In this document: in pieces, positions 44,894 to 53,367 of the stretch
How positions within the stretch are numbered: position 1 is the stretch's first letter
How the letters are laid out: each line of letters starts with the position of its first letter
NCBI RefSeq assembly: GCF_035982055.1
Contig: NZ_CP108427.1
Location: 9,547,001-9,611,000 of the forward strand
From: Streptomyces sp. NBC_01288
Lineage (GTDB): Bacteria > Actinomycetota > Actinomycetes > Streptomycetales > Streptomycetaceae
Length of the DNA: 64,000 bases
Direction of reading: 5' to 3'
Notes under the pieces: generated by a model
Told to the model about the DNA's origin: nothing
Database searches by the model: none
What the model saw: only the letters and a program-made list of their open reading frames with translations
Program-made: the position numbers and the translations under genes

Positions 44894-44908
44894 GAAACTT
44901 TCTAGAAA
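44894..44908. promoter_or_regulatory. Operator upstream of the ABC transporter
   Basis: GAAACTTTC (44894-44902) overlaps the 10-bp palindrome TTTCTAGAAA (44899-44908), 63 bases before the solute-binding-protein start. GAAACTTTC-like dyads are reported for regulators of xylan and xylooligosaccharide use in Streptomyces. ACTTTCTA is shared with the site before the LacI gene. Confidence 0.6.
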
Positions 44909-44971
44909 CTATTGCTCTGTCGCTCCGGCGTGGGTCACCATGCGGTACCCCTTCTTTGGAGGTGCAGCAAG

Positions 44972-46294
44972 ATGAAGGTCTCCCGACTCGTCAGAGCTCC
45001 CGGACCAGTCCCATCCGCCGTGCACCGCGGCATCAGCCGACGGCGAGCCATGTCCCTGGCGATCACCGCGCTGGGGGGAACGGCGCTCGCCGCCTGTTCC
45101 TCCGGCTCGGGCAGCTCGTCGTCCTCGTCCAACGTGACGCTGAACATGTGGGGCTTCGCCGAACTGTCCAAGACGCTCGTGAAGCAGTACGAACAGGCAC
45201 ACCCCGGCATCAAGATCCAGACCAAGATCAGTGACTACGACGCCTCGCACCAGACGCTCCTCACCGCCCTGGCCTCCGGCAAAGGCCCGGACATCGCGCA
45301 GATCGCGATCGACTACATGGGCGAATTCGTGGACCACGCCTCGGTGTTCACGGATCTGCGGAAGTTCGGTGCCGCCGCACTGAAATCCGAGTACCTGGCC
45401 TGGCGCTGGAACGGCGGCGTCGCCTCCGACGGCTCGATCGTCGGCATTCCGACCGACGTGGGCGGGATGGCGATCGCCTACCGCACCGACCTGTTCAAGA
45501 AGGCCGGGCTGCCCACCGATCCCGCCGCGGTCGGCGCCCTGTGGCCGACGTGGGAGGACTACGTCGCCACCGGCAAGAAGTACGTGGCGGCGACCGGCAA
45601 GAAGTTCATCGACAGCGGCAAGGCGGTCTTCCGCGCCGAGTCGAACCAGGGCGACCTCAAGTACGTGGACGCCGCCGGGAAGCCCGTCTACGCCACCAAT
45701 CCGCAGATCAGGAAGTCCTGGGAGGACGGAGTCGCGGCCATCGACGCCGGGCTCTCCGCGAACGTCGCGACCTACACCCCGCAGTGGGACGCCGCGGTGG
45801 CCAAGGGGACCGTCGCCACCCTGATCGTGCCCGCCTGGATGCTCACCCAGGTCGAACAGCAGGCGCCCGGGACGAAGGGCAAGTGGAACATCGCGGTGCT
45901 GCCCGGCAAGGTCGGCAACGACGGCGGGTCGTTCCTGGCCATCCCCAAGAACGCGCCGCACGCGCAGCAGGCGTACGACTTCATCAAGTGGCTGGAGGCG
46001 CCGGCGCAGCAGTTGGCGCTCTTCAAGGAGAGCAACACCTTCCCGACGATTCCCGCGCTGTACACCGATCCGGCGGTCACCCGCTTCACCAGCCCCTTCT
46101 TCAGCAACGCGCCGGTCGGCAAGATCTACATCGCGAGCGTGCAGGGCATGAAACCGCATCCGGTCGGCCCGCAGGACCGCATCGTCGAGAACCAGTTCGA
46201 GAACGGGCTGGGCAGGGTCGATCAGGGCAGCCAGTCCGGCGCGAAGTCCTGGTCCCAGGTCATGTCCGATGTCAAGCGCGAGCTTCAGGGGTAG
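44972..46294 (+). CDS. Sugar ABC transporter solute-binding lipoprotein
   Basis: A 440-residue family 1 extracellular binding protein. Signal peptide with RRRAM and a lipobox LAACS near residue 40, followed by a Ser-rich linker. NVTLNMWGFAELSKTLVKQYEQAHPGIKI is the usual start of the mature domain; DIAQIAIDYMGEFV and GSFLAIPKNAPHAQQAYDFIKWL are conserved segments. RRRAM before the hydrophobic core could permit Tat export. It captures the substrate outside the cell. The start at 44972 follows GGAGGTG. Confidence 0.92.
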   Translation: MKVSRLVRAPGPVPSAVHRGISRRRAMSLAITALGGTALAACSSGSGSSSSSSNVTLNMWGFAELSKTLVKQYEQAHPGIKIQTKISDYDASHQTLLTALASGKGPDIAQIAIDYMGEFVDHASVFTDLRKFGAAALKSEYLAWRWNGGVASDGSIVGIPTDVGGMAIAYRTDLFKKAGLPTDPAAVGALWPTWEDYVATGKKYVAATGKKFIDSGKAVFRAESNQGDLKYVDAAGKPVYATNPQIRKSWEDGVAAIDAGLSANVATYTPQWDAAVAKGTVATLIVPAWMLTQVEQQAPGTKGKWNIAVLPGKVGNDGGSFLAIPKNAPHAQQAYDFIKWLEAPAQQLALFKESNTFPTIPALYTDPAVTRFTSPFFSNAPVGKIYIASVQGMKPHPVGPQDRIVENQFENGLGRVDQGSQSGAKSWSQVMSDVKRELQG

Positions 46295-46309
46295 GGGCTG
46301 AGGGACGAC

Positions 46310-47245
46310 ATGACCACTTCACTGGCCTGGAAAGAACCGACCACCAGGGACCGAAGCGGTCGGGTGTCCAGCGCATGGGAACGGTTCACGCCCTACGCCT
46401 ACATCGCGCCGTTCTTCCTGCTGTTCCTCGCTTTCGGACTCGGGCCGCTGCTCTTCACCGGCTGGGTGTCCCTGCACGACTGGCAGTTGCTCGGCGGGGA
46501 GAATCGTTTCGTCGGGCTGCAGAACTACTCGGACATGCTCAGCGATCCCCGGTTCTGGAAGGCGCTGCGCAACACCATCGCGATCTTCGTCCTGTCCACC
46601 GTGCCCGGCATGGGGATCGCGCTGCTCCTGGCCTCCATGCTGAACAACAGCAGCCTCAGGGCGAAGACGTTCTGGCGGATGGCGTTGCTCGTGCCCAACG
46701 TGACCCCGTTGGTCACCGTCACCCTGGTCTTCGCGTCCATCTTCGGCCGCGACTACGGCCCCGTGACCTGGATCCTCCGGTCGCTGCACCTGCCGACGGT
46801 GGACTGGGGCGCGAGCGCGATGACCGCGCAGACCGTCATCGCCATCATGGTCATCTGGCGCTGGACCGGCTACAACACCCTGATCTACCTCGCGGCGATG
46901 CAGGCGGTCCCCTCCGCCCTGTACGACTGCGCGGAGATCGACGGCGCCGGCCGCTGGACCACGTTCACCCAGGTCACGCTGCCCATGATCCGCCCGACCA
47001 TCCTGTTCACCGTGGTCACCTCGACGGTCGGCGGGCTCCAGATCTTCACCGAGCCGCTGCTGTTCACCTCGCCCACCGGAGGCAACAACGGCCAGGGCCT
47101 GACCGTCACGCTGCTCATCTACGGGCAGGCGTTCAACTCCTTCAAATTCGGCTACGCCTCGGCCATCGCGGTCGCCCTGCTGTTCATCATCCTGGCCCTC
47201 GCACTGGTCAACTACGCCATGGCCCGCCTGATCAGGAGTTCCTGA
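46310..47245 (+). CDS. Sugar ABC transporter permease (MalF/UgpA type)
   Basis: A 311-residue permease with six membrane spans and the EAA-like loop (YDCAEIDGAGRWTTFTQVTLPMIRPT) that contacts the ATPase. N-terminal YIAPFFLLFLAFGLGPLLFTGWVS is typical of the carbohydrate uptake transporter-1 family. Its stop shares one base with the start of the second permease. Confidence 0.93.
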   Translation: MTTSLAWKEPTTRDRSGRVSSAWERFTPYAYIAPFFLLFLAFGLGPLLFTGWVSLHDWQLLGGENRFVGLQNYSDMLSDPRFWKALRNTIAIFVLSTVPGMGIALLLASMLNNSSLRAKTFWRMALLVPNVTPLVTVTLVFASIFGRDYGPVTWILRSLHLPTVDWGASAMTAQTVIAIMVIWRWTGYNTLIYLAAMQAVPSALYDCAEIDGAGRWTTFTQVTLPMIRPTILFTVVTSTVGGLQIFTEPLLFTSPTGGNNGQGLTVTLLIYGQAFNSFKFGYASAIAVALLFIILALALVNYAMARLIRSS

Positions 47246-48174
47246 TGTCCGTGACGAGCAAGGAAAAGCCGAAGGCCGCGAGCGTCGGCCGACCGGTGTC
47301 GCGGGCCGCCGCGAGGTCACGGCGCCAGGCACTGGACGCCAGTCGGCGCAGCAGGCGCGGGCGGACACCCTGGTTCACCTATGTCGTGCTGGCCTTCGCG
47401 GTGCTGCTCGCGCTCATCCCCCTGTACTGGATGTTCGTCGTCGGCTCCAACGACAGCTCGGCGGTGTCCCGCTTCCCTCCGGCCCTCGTTCCCGGTGGGA
47501 ACTTCGGCCACAACCTCGACGTGGTCAATTCGATGGTCCCGTTCGGACGGTCGCTCGCCAACAGCGCCATCGTCTCCGGATCCGTGGCCGTACTCCAGAT
47601 GTTCTTCTGCAGTCTCGCGGGATTCGCCTTCGCCAAGCTCCGGTTCCGCGGTCGTCGCCTGCTGTTCCTGATGGTGGTCGCGACCATGGCGCTGCCCAGC
47701 CAGCTGGGCCTGGTGCCCATGTACATGATCATGTCGAAGCTGGACTGGATCGACACCTACTGGGCGCTGATCGTCCCCGGGGCGGTCTCCGCGTTCGGTG
47801 TGTTCTGGATGCGGCAGGTCATCATCGGGACCATTCCGGACGAGCTCATCGACGCCGCGAAGGCCGACGGCTGCTCGACGTTCCGCATCTACCGCTCGAT
47901 CGTCGTACCCAACATCCGGGGCTCCGCCGCCGTGTTCGGGCTCTTCGCGGCGATGACCACCTGGAACGACTTCCTGTGGCCCCTGGTCGTCCTCAACACC
48001 CCGGAGATGTTCACCTCCCAGGTGGCGATCCAGCAGCTGCGCACCCAGTACACCATCGACTACTCGACCGTCATGACCGCCTCCGTGCTGGCCACGCTGC
48101 CGCTGTTGCTGCTCTTCGTGGCCGCGGGCAAGCAGTTGGTCGCCGGAATCATGGAAGGCGCGGTCAAGGGATGA
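47245..48174 (+). CDS. Sugar ABC transporter permease (MalG/UgpE type)
   Basis: A 309-residue permease with six spans. The EAA loop IDAAKADGCSTFRIYRSIVVPNIRG matches MalG-type proteins. The basic N-terminal 45 residues (KEKPKAASVGRPVSRAAARSRRQAL) are longer than usual. No ATP-binding gene follows, as is common in Streptomyces, where one MsiK-type ATPase serves several sugar transporters. A small inverted repeat (CGGCGC-ctgac-GCGCCG, 48176-48192) follows the stop. Confidence 0.93.
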   Translation: MSVTSKEKPKAASVGRPVSRAAARSRRQALDASRRSRRGRTPWFTYVVLAFAVLLALIPLYWMFVVGSNDSSAVSRFPPALVPGGNFGHNLDVVNSMVPFGRSLANSAIVSGSVAVLQMFFCSLAGFAFAKLRFRGRRLLFLMVVATMALPSQLGLVPMYMIMSKLDWIDTYWALIVPGAVSAFGVFWMRQVIIGTIPDELIDAAKADGCSTFRIYRSIVVPNIRGSAAVFGLFAAMTTWNDFLWPLVVLNTPEMFTSQVAIQQLRTQYTIDYSTVMTASVLATLPLLLLFVAAGKQLVAGIMEGAVKG

Positions 48175-48274
48175 CCGGCGCCTGACGCGCCGTGCCCCTC
48201 GGACATTCACCCCGGTAGGTCCCGCCACGTGTGCCATCACCCCGGCGAGCCGAACCGTTCCCGAAGTCTTGACC

Positions 48275-48291
48275 GGATCCCTCGGGGATCC
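48275..48291 (+). promoter_or_regulatory. Inverted repeat just before the glycosidase-like gene's ribosome site
   Basis: GGATCCC-tcg-GGGATCC, a 7-bp perfect stem with a 3-base loop, ends two bases before the AAGGAG of the next gene. It could shield the ribosome site or mark an RNA processing point. Confidence 0.4.
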
Positions 48292-48306
48292 ACAAGGAGA
48301 AGCCTC

Positions 48307-50634
48307 ATGCAGAGGGTCACCATTGTCAGTTCACCGGAAGCCGGCCCGCTCACCCGGCGGGCGTGCGAAGAACTGCGCGACTTCGCCGGCAGGCTGTGGA
48401 CAGCCGAGGTGGAGACGACCGAGGCGGAGACGACCGCGTCCGGACCGGCCGGGCCGGAAGGCGATGCCGCGCTGCGCATCGTGGTCGGCACACCGGAGCA
48501 ACCGCAGGTGCGGGCCGCGCTCGCCGACCTCGGCGTCCGGGCATCACCGGTCGAAGCCGACTCCTACGCCCTGCGCGGCAACGGCAACCTGGTCGCGGTG
48601 GTCGGCGCCGATGACGCGGGAGTCCTCTACGGCTGCTACGAACTGCTGGAACTCCTCGGGGTCCGCTTCTACCTCAGCGGCGAGTCCCTTCCCCGCCGCG
48701 GCCCGGTGGCCGTACCGCCGGCCGCCGTCGACCGGGCTCCCGTCGTCCGGCTGCGCGGCTTCATGCCGTACACCGACTTCCTGACCGGACCGTCCACCTG
48801 GGACAAGGAGGACTACCTCCAGGTGATCGACAGCGCGGCCCGGCTGCGACTGAACCTGTTCTCCATGCACTTCTACACCTTCGAGCCGGTCGGGCAGTTC
48901 ACGTTCAAGGGGCAGCGGCGGACGGAGGCCTTCTGGGACACCTCGCGCACCACCCGCTGGCACAAGCGCCCCGGCCGGGTGTCCGACTTCGTGGCCGGCC
49001 GGGAACACTTCGCCGGCTATCTCGCCGACGACACCTTCGGGGCGCGCTCGGCCATCGACGCGACCACCCCCGAGGAGCGCTTCCGCCTTGCGGAGGCCGA
49101 CATCCGGGCCGCGTTCACCCATGCCAAGGAGCGGGGCATGCGCACGACCATCGGGATCGAGGTGACCGATCCGCCGCTGGAGTTCCGCGCGCTGGTCGAT
49201 CCCGCCTCCCGGTTCGGCGAGGACGGCTTCGGCATCTGCCCGAGCTCCGCGGACGCCCGTGAGCTGCTGACCGGTTGGCTGACCGGCCTGGTCACCTCCT
49301 TTCCCGACGTGGACACGTACACGCTCTGGCAGTCCGAGAACGGTCCTTCGCGGTGGACGGCCGGCTGCGCCTGCGAGCGGTGCACACGGTTCCGCGCGGA
49401 GCACCCCCTGCCCCGCTACACGATCGACGATCTGCTGGGGAAGGTCAGCGCCCAGGTCTACGACGTGGAGGACATCACCGAGAGCGCGCAGACCTTCCTT
49501 CAATGGGTGCTGCTGGGACACGACATCCTGCGGGAACTCGCCCCGGACAAGCAGGTCGCCCTGGCCGGCTGGTACATCGAGCACCTCTTCCGCGACGCCG
49601 CCCCCTATCTGCCCCAGGAGGTCGTGCTGTCCTCGATGACGGAGGTCGACCCCTGGGAGGCTCCGCCCCTGCTCGACCACTACCAGGGAGTGGACCGCGA
49701 GCGCTGGCTGATCAACTGGTGGGAGATCGACTTCCGGATGTGGCTGCCCCAGCCCAAGGTCAGCGCCTACCCGGCGATCATGGACAAGGTCCGGGCCTAC
49801 GGCATCGACGGCGTCATCTGGCAGCACTGGCGCACCCGGACCGTCGACGACAACGCCCGCTACACCGCCCTGCTGATGTGGCAGCCCGACCTGACACCGG
49901 ACGCGTACTACCGGGACGCCTTCGGCGTCGAGTGGGGTGAGGCGGCCGCCACCGACGCGGCGGAGGCGATGCGGCTGTTCGAACGGTACGAGCAGTGGCT
50001 GTGCCACGACCTCGGATGGCAGGTCTTCGCGCAGGACTGGTACCCCCCGCTCATCAACCAGGCCCTTGAGTTCATCGGCGCGCACGGCGCCATACCGCCG
50101 CAGATCGTCGCGGACGTGGAGGCGAAACTCGCCGAGATACCGCGCATCCGGGAACGCCTCGCCGAGGTGCGCGAGGCGCTGCGGACCGCGCGGAGCAAGG
50201 CGGTCGTCCTCCGGGACGGCGACCGGCCCGGCTTCTGGGAACACCGGGTCGAGTTCTACCAGTTGTTCATCGACTGCCTGGAGCGCGTCGGCGAGGCAGC
50301 CCTGGCCTACCGGGACGCCACCTGCGGCGACCGTCCCACCGCGTCCGAGACACAGGCGCTCAAGCGGGCCTACGAAGCGCTGCGTACGGCCCCCGTCCTG
50401 GAGCTGATCCAGAAGCTGGCCGAACGGGTCGAGGACCGGGGCGACCTGGGCACCCTGGTCAACCTCAACAACGAACTGTGGACCCGCTATCGCGGTGCGC
50501 TCGACGGCATCACGCGATGGCTCAGCGACGCGGCCGTGGGCGGCCTGTGGACGCTGCGCATCCTCCCGGACGGCACCTTGCGGCCGCCGATCATGGGCCC
50601 CGACGCCCTGCGCCCCGAGGGGCAGTGGAGCTGA
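48307..50634 (+). CDS. Glycosidase-like protein of uncertain family (alpha-glucuronidase/DUF4838-like)
   Basis: A 775-residue cytoplasmic protein. Residues 1-140 resemble the N-terminal beta-alpha-beta domain of alpha-glucuronidases and GH20-like enzymes (ALRIVVGTPEQ...NLVAVVGADDAGVLYGCYELLELLGVRFYLSGE). Residues 150-560 read as a TIM barrel with YTLWQSENGPSRWTAGCACERC (Cys-x-Cys-x-x-Cys, as in DUF4838 proteins), LINWWEIDFRMWLPQ and GVIWQHWRTR. The rest is helical. Catalytic acids cannot be fixed by eye; Glu in SENG is one candidate. It follows the ABC transporter, so it probably cleaves the imported glycoside or uronoside. Start follows AAGGAG. Confidence 0.6.
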   Translation: MQRVTIVSSPEAGPLTRRACEELRDFAGRLWTAEVETTEAETTASGPAGPEGDAALRIVVGTPEQPQVRAALADLGVRASPVEADSYALRGNGNLVAVVGADDAGVLYGCYELLELLGVRFYLSGESLPRRGPVAVPPAAVDRAPVVRLRGFMPYTDFLTGPSTWDKEDYLQVIDSAARLRLNLFSMHFYTFEPVGQFTFKGQRRTEAFWDTSRTTRWHKRPGRVSDFVAGREHFAGYLADDTFGARSAIDATTPEERFRLAEADIRAAFTHAKERGMRTTIGIEVTDPPLEFRALVDPASRFGEDGFGICPSSADARELLTGWLTGLVTSFPDVDTYTLWQSENGPSRWTAGCACERCTRFRAEHPLPRYTIDDLLGKVSAQVYDVEDITESAQTFLQWVLLGHDILRELAPDKQVALAGWYIEHLFRDAAPYLPQEVVLSSMTEVDPWEAPPLLDHYQGVDRERWLINWWEIDFRMWLPQPKVSAYPAIMDKVRAYGIDGVIWQHWRTRTVDDNARYTALLMWQPDLTPDAYYRDAFGVEWGEAAATDAAEAMRLFERYEQWLCHDLGWQVFAQDWYPPLINQALEFIGAHGAIPPQIVADVEAKLAEIPRIRERLAEVREALRTARSKAVVLRDGDRPGFWEHRVEFYQLFIDCLERVGEAALAYRDATCGDRPTASETQALKRAYEALRTAPVLELIQKLAERVEDRGDLGTLVNLNNELWTRYRGALDGITRWLSDAAVGGLWTLRILPDGTLRPPIMGPDALRPEGQWS

Positions 50635-50670
50635 CCTCCGCGCCGAACGAGCAACGAAGGGATGATCCCG

Positions 50671-51771
50671 ATGAGTAGGGAACGACTCGAACGCTACAGC
50701 CTGGTCGGCCCCGAGGCCGAGCGCGCGGTGACGGCCGGGCTGGCCGGCGGGACCGACTGGTTCCGCAGTGACATGCCTCGTAAGAGGATGAAGGAACTGA
50801 TGCGCCGCTCGGACCACCCGGCGATCCGTGACACGGTCATCTGGCTGGGTGTGATGGTGGCGTGCGCCGCTCTCGGCGTCGTTTTCTGGGGCGGCTGGCT
50901 CGCCGTGCCCTTCTTCCTCGTGTACGGCGTGCTGTACGGGTCCTCGTCGGACTCACGCTGGCACGAGTGCGGCCACGGCACCGCCTTCAAGAACCGCCGA
51001 CTGGCCGACTCCATCTACCAGTTGGCCTCCTTCATGCTGATGCGGGACCCCACGGTGTGGCGGTGGAGCCACGCCCGGCACCACACCGACACGCTGATAC
51101 TCGGCCGCGATCCGGAGATCGTGGTGATGCGGCCCGCCCGGCTGGCCAGGATCCTGGCCAACTTCTTCGGACTGGTCGACGTACCGCTGGCATTGCGCGC
51201 CATGGCCGTGCACGCGGTCGGGCGGCTCACGGCCGAGGAAGCCACGTTCATCCCGGAGTCAGAGCGCGCGAGGATCTTCCGCACGGCACGGATCTGGCTC
51301 GTCGTCTACGCGGCCATGATCGCCGCGTGTGTGCTGTCCGGCTCGATCCTGCCCGCGATGCTCATCGGCGGACCGCGCGTGTACGGCGCGTTCATGCTCA
51401 ACGTCTACGGCCTCACCCAGCACGCGGGGATGGGCGAGAACGTGCTCGACCACCGGCTCAACACCCGCACGGTGCACATGTGCAGGATCAACCGGTTCCT
51501 CTACTGGAACATGAACTACCACGTCGAACACCACATGTTCCCGATGGTCCCCTACCACCGGCTGCCCGAGCTGCACGAGGAGATCAGGGGCGATCTCGCC
51601 CCCGCCTACCCGTCGCTGTGGGCGGCCTACCGGGAGATCGTCCCCGCGGTGCTGCGCCAGCTGAAGGACCCCACGTACTACATCCGCCGCGAACTGCCGC
51701 CCGGCGCCGCTCCGTACCACCCGCGGTCCGACGGACGCGCGCTCGCGCTCCAGCCCGGCTCCCAGTCCTGA
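50671..51771 (+). CDS. Fatty-acid-desaturase-fold oxygenase, MocD-like
   Basis: A 366-residue membrane di-iron protein with the three histidine boxes: HECGH (98-102), HARHH (134-138) and HVEHH (284-288), plus HAGMGENVLDHR near 251-262, and four hydrophobic spans. It resembles MocD, the oxygenase of rhizopine (O-methyl-scyllo-inosamine) catabolism, more than lipid desaturases. A Rieske ferredoxin and a ferredoxin reductase follow directly, as in mocDEF. Inferred reaction: hydroxylation of an O-methyl group, releasing formaldehyde. Start at 50671 chosen for GAAGGG spacing; 50662 is an alternative. Confidence 0.8.
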   Translation: MSRERLERYSLVGPEAERAVTAGLAGGTDWFRSDMPRKRMKELMRRSDHPAIRDTVIWLGVMVACAALGVVFWGGWLAVPFFLVYGVLYGSSSDSRWHECGHGTAFKNRRLADSIYQLASFMLMRDPTVWRWSHARHHTDTLILGRDPEIVVMRPARLARILANFFGLVDVPLALRAMAVHAVGRLTAEEATFIPESERARIFRTARIWLVVYAAMIAACVLSGSILPAMLIGGPRVYGAFMLNVYGLTQHAGMGENVLDHRLNTRTVHMCRINRFLYWNMNYHVEHHMFPMVPYHRLPELHEEIRGDLAPAYPSLWAAYREIVPAVLRQLKDPTYYIRRELPPGAAPYHPRSDGRALALQPGSQS

Positions 51772-51784
51772 GGAGGCCTTCACC

Positions 51785-52099
51785 ATGCCTGAGTGGATCG
51801 CCGCGTGCGCCGTGGACGACGTCGACCCGGAAGACGTGATCCCCTTCCGGCACGACGGCGTGGACTACGCCATCTACCGCTCGCCGCACAACGAGTTCTT
51901 CGCCACCGCGGGCCACTGCACGCACGAACGGATGCTGCTGTGCGACGGCCTGGTGATGGACCACACCATCGAATGCCCCAAGCACAACGGCCGGTTCGAC
52001 TACACCACGGGCAGGGCCGCCGGAGCACCGGTGCTCGTCGACCTGAAGACCTTCCCGGTCAAGGTCGAGGACGGCACCGTCTACCTCGGGATCGGCTAG
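51785..52099 (+). CDS. Rieske [2Fe-2S] ferredoxin, MocE-like
   Basis: A 104-residue Rieske protein. Ligands Cys45-Thr-His47 (AGHCTHERM) and Cys64-Pro-Lys-His67 (IECPKHNGRFDYTTG) form the cluster site. The order oxygenase, Rieske ferredoxin, reductase matches mocD-mocE-mocF and related three-component oxygenases; this protein should carry electrons to the di-iron oxygenase. Start follows GAGGAGG, 14 bases after the oxygenase stop. Confidence 0.9.
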   Translation: MPEWIAACAVDDVDPEDVIPFRHDGVDYAIYRSPHNEFFATAGHCTHERMLLCDGLVMDHTIECPKHNGRFDYTTGRAAGAPVLVDLKTFPVKVEDGTVYLGIG

Positions 52100-52102
52100 G
52101 CC

Positions 52103-53353
52103 GTGGGTGCCGTGCCGGGAATGGTGGTCATCGGTGGCGGCGAGTGCGGCGCGCGGGCGGCGTTCGCACTGCGCGAGGCGGGCTGGAGCGGACCGGTCAC
52201 GCTGGTCGGCGCCGAGGCCGTAGCACCGTATGAGCGCCCGCCGTTGTCGAAGTCCCTGCTGACCGAACCGCACGCGTCGGCTCCGACGACGATCTGCGAC
52301 ACGGAGACGCTGCGGACCGCGGGCATCGACTTCGTCGCCGGGATCGCGGCGACCGACATCGATCGCGACAGCCACGAGGTGGTACTCGCCGACGGTCAAC
52401 GCATCGCGTACCAAAGGATGTTGGTGGCCACCGGAGCGACCGCCCGACGGCTGCCGCTGCCCGGCGCGGCGGTCGACGGCGTGCACCATCTGCGCAGCCA
52501 CGGCGACGCGCTCGTGCTGCGGGACCGGTTGCGGCCCGGTGCGCGCGTCGGTGTGATCGGCGGCGGATTCATCGGTCTGGAGCTGGCGGCGAGTGCCACC
52601 GTGCGCGGCTGCGCGGTGACCGTGATCGAACTGGCGCCACGGTTGATGAGCCGCGGCGCGACCCCGCACCTCGCCGCCGTCGTCACCGCGCGCCACGAAC
52701 AGGCCGGCGTCGAGGTGCGCTGCGGCACGGGGGTGCTCCAACTGGAGCGCCGCGACGAGGAGTTGCTGCTCGGACTGACCACCGGCGAGACGCTGGTGTG
52801 CGACACGGTCGTGGTGGGCGTCGGTGCCGAGCCGGAGACCTCGCTGGCGCGTAAGGCCGGCCTCGCCGTCGACAACGGAGTGCGGGTCGACACCCGGCTG
52901 ACGACCTCCGACCCCGACATCTTCGCCGCCGGGGACTGCTGTTCATGGCCGCATCCGCTCTACGACGGCCGCCGCATCCGGCTGGAATCCTGGCGCAACG
53001 CCCAGGACCAGGGCGGCGCGGCCGCACGGAACATGCTCGGAGCCGACGAGCCGTTCACGACCGTGCCGTGGTTCTGGTCCGACCAGTACGAACTCACCCT
53101 GCAAATCGCCGGGTTGCCCGACACCGCCACGGCCGAGGTCGTCCGGCGTCGCCCCGACGGCGTCGAGATCCGCTTCGGCCTCGGGCCCGACGGGCGGCTC
53201 CTGTCGGCGAGCGCGATAGGCACCGGAAACGCCGTCGCCCAGGACATCCGGCTCGCCGAACTGCTCATCGGCCGCCGGGCGACACCGTCCCCACAAACCC
53301 TGGCGGATCCGACCGCCGCCCTCAAGGCACTGCTCAAGCAGTGCCCCCGGTAA
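52103..53353 (+). CDS. Ferredoxin reductase (FAD, NADH), MocF-like
   Basis: A 416-residue rubredoxin/ferredoxin-reductase-type flavoprotein: FAD motif MVVIGGGECGARAAFALREA, a PYERPPLSKSLLTEP segment typical of oxygenase-coupled reductases, NADH motif VGVIGGGFIGLELAASA, IFAAGDCCSWPH, and a C-terminal reductase domain (WFWSDQYELTLQIAGL). Cys in GGGECGA replaces the usual hydrophobic residue. GTG start 3 bases after the Rieske stop; no strong ribosome site, so translation is probably coupled. Confidence 0.9.
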   Translation: MGAVPGMVVIGGGECGARAAFALREAGWSGPVTLVGAEAVAPYERPPLSKSLLTEPHASAPTTICDTETLRTAGIDFVAGIAATDIDRDSHEVVLADGQRIAYQRMLVATGATARRLPLPGAAVDGVHHLRSHGDALVLRDRLRPGARVGVIGGGFIGLELAASATVRGCAVTVIELAPRLMSRGATPHLAAVVTARHEQAGVEVRCGTGVLQLERRDEELLLGLTTGETLVCDTVVVGVGAEPETSLARKAGLAVDNGVRVDTRLTTSDPDIFAAGDCCSWPHPLYDGRRIRLESWRNAQDQGGAAARNMLGADEPFTTVPWFWSDQYELTLQIAGLPDTATAEVVRRRPDGVEIRFGLGPDGRLLSASAIGTGNAVAQDIRLAELLIGRRATPSPQTLADPTAALKALLKQCPR

Positions 53354-53367
53354 GGAGAGGAACTCCC

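Noticed and set aside
45541..47244. Upstream extension of the second ABC permease
   Set aside because: It is a frame shadow of the solute-binding protein and first permease; the permease start at 47245 overlaps the previous stop as expected.
50671..51771. Membrane fatty acid desaturase for lipid modification
   Set aside because: The histidine boxes alone would allow it, but the directly following Rieske ferredoxin and reductase and the sugar-catabolic setting favour a MocD-like oxygenase.
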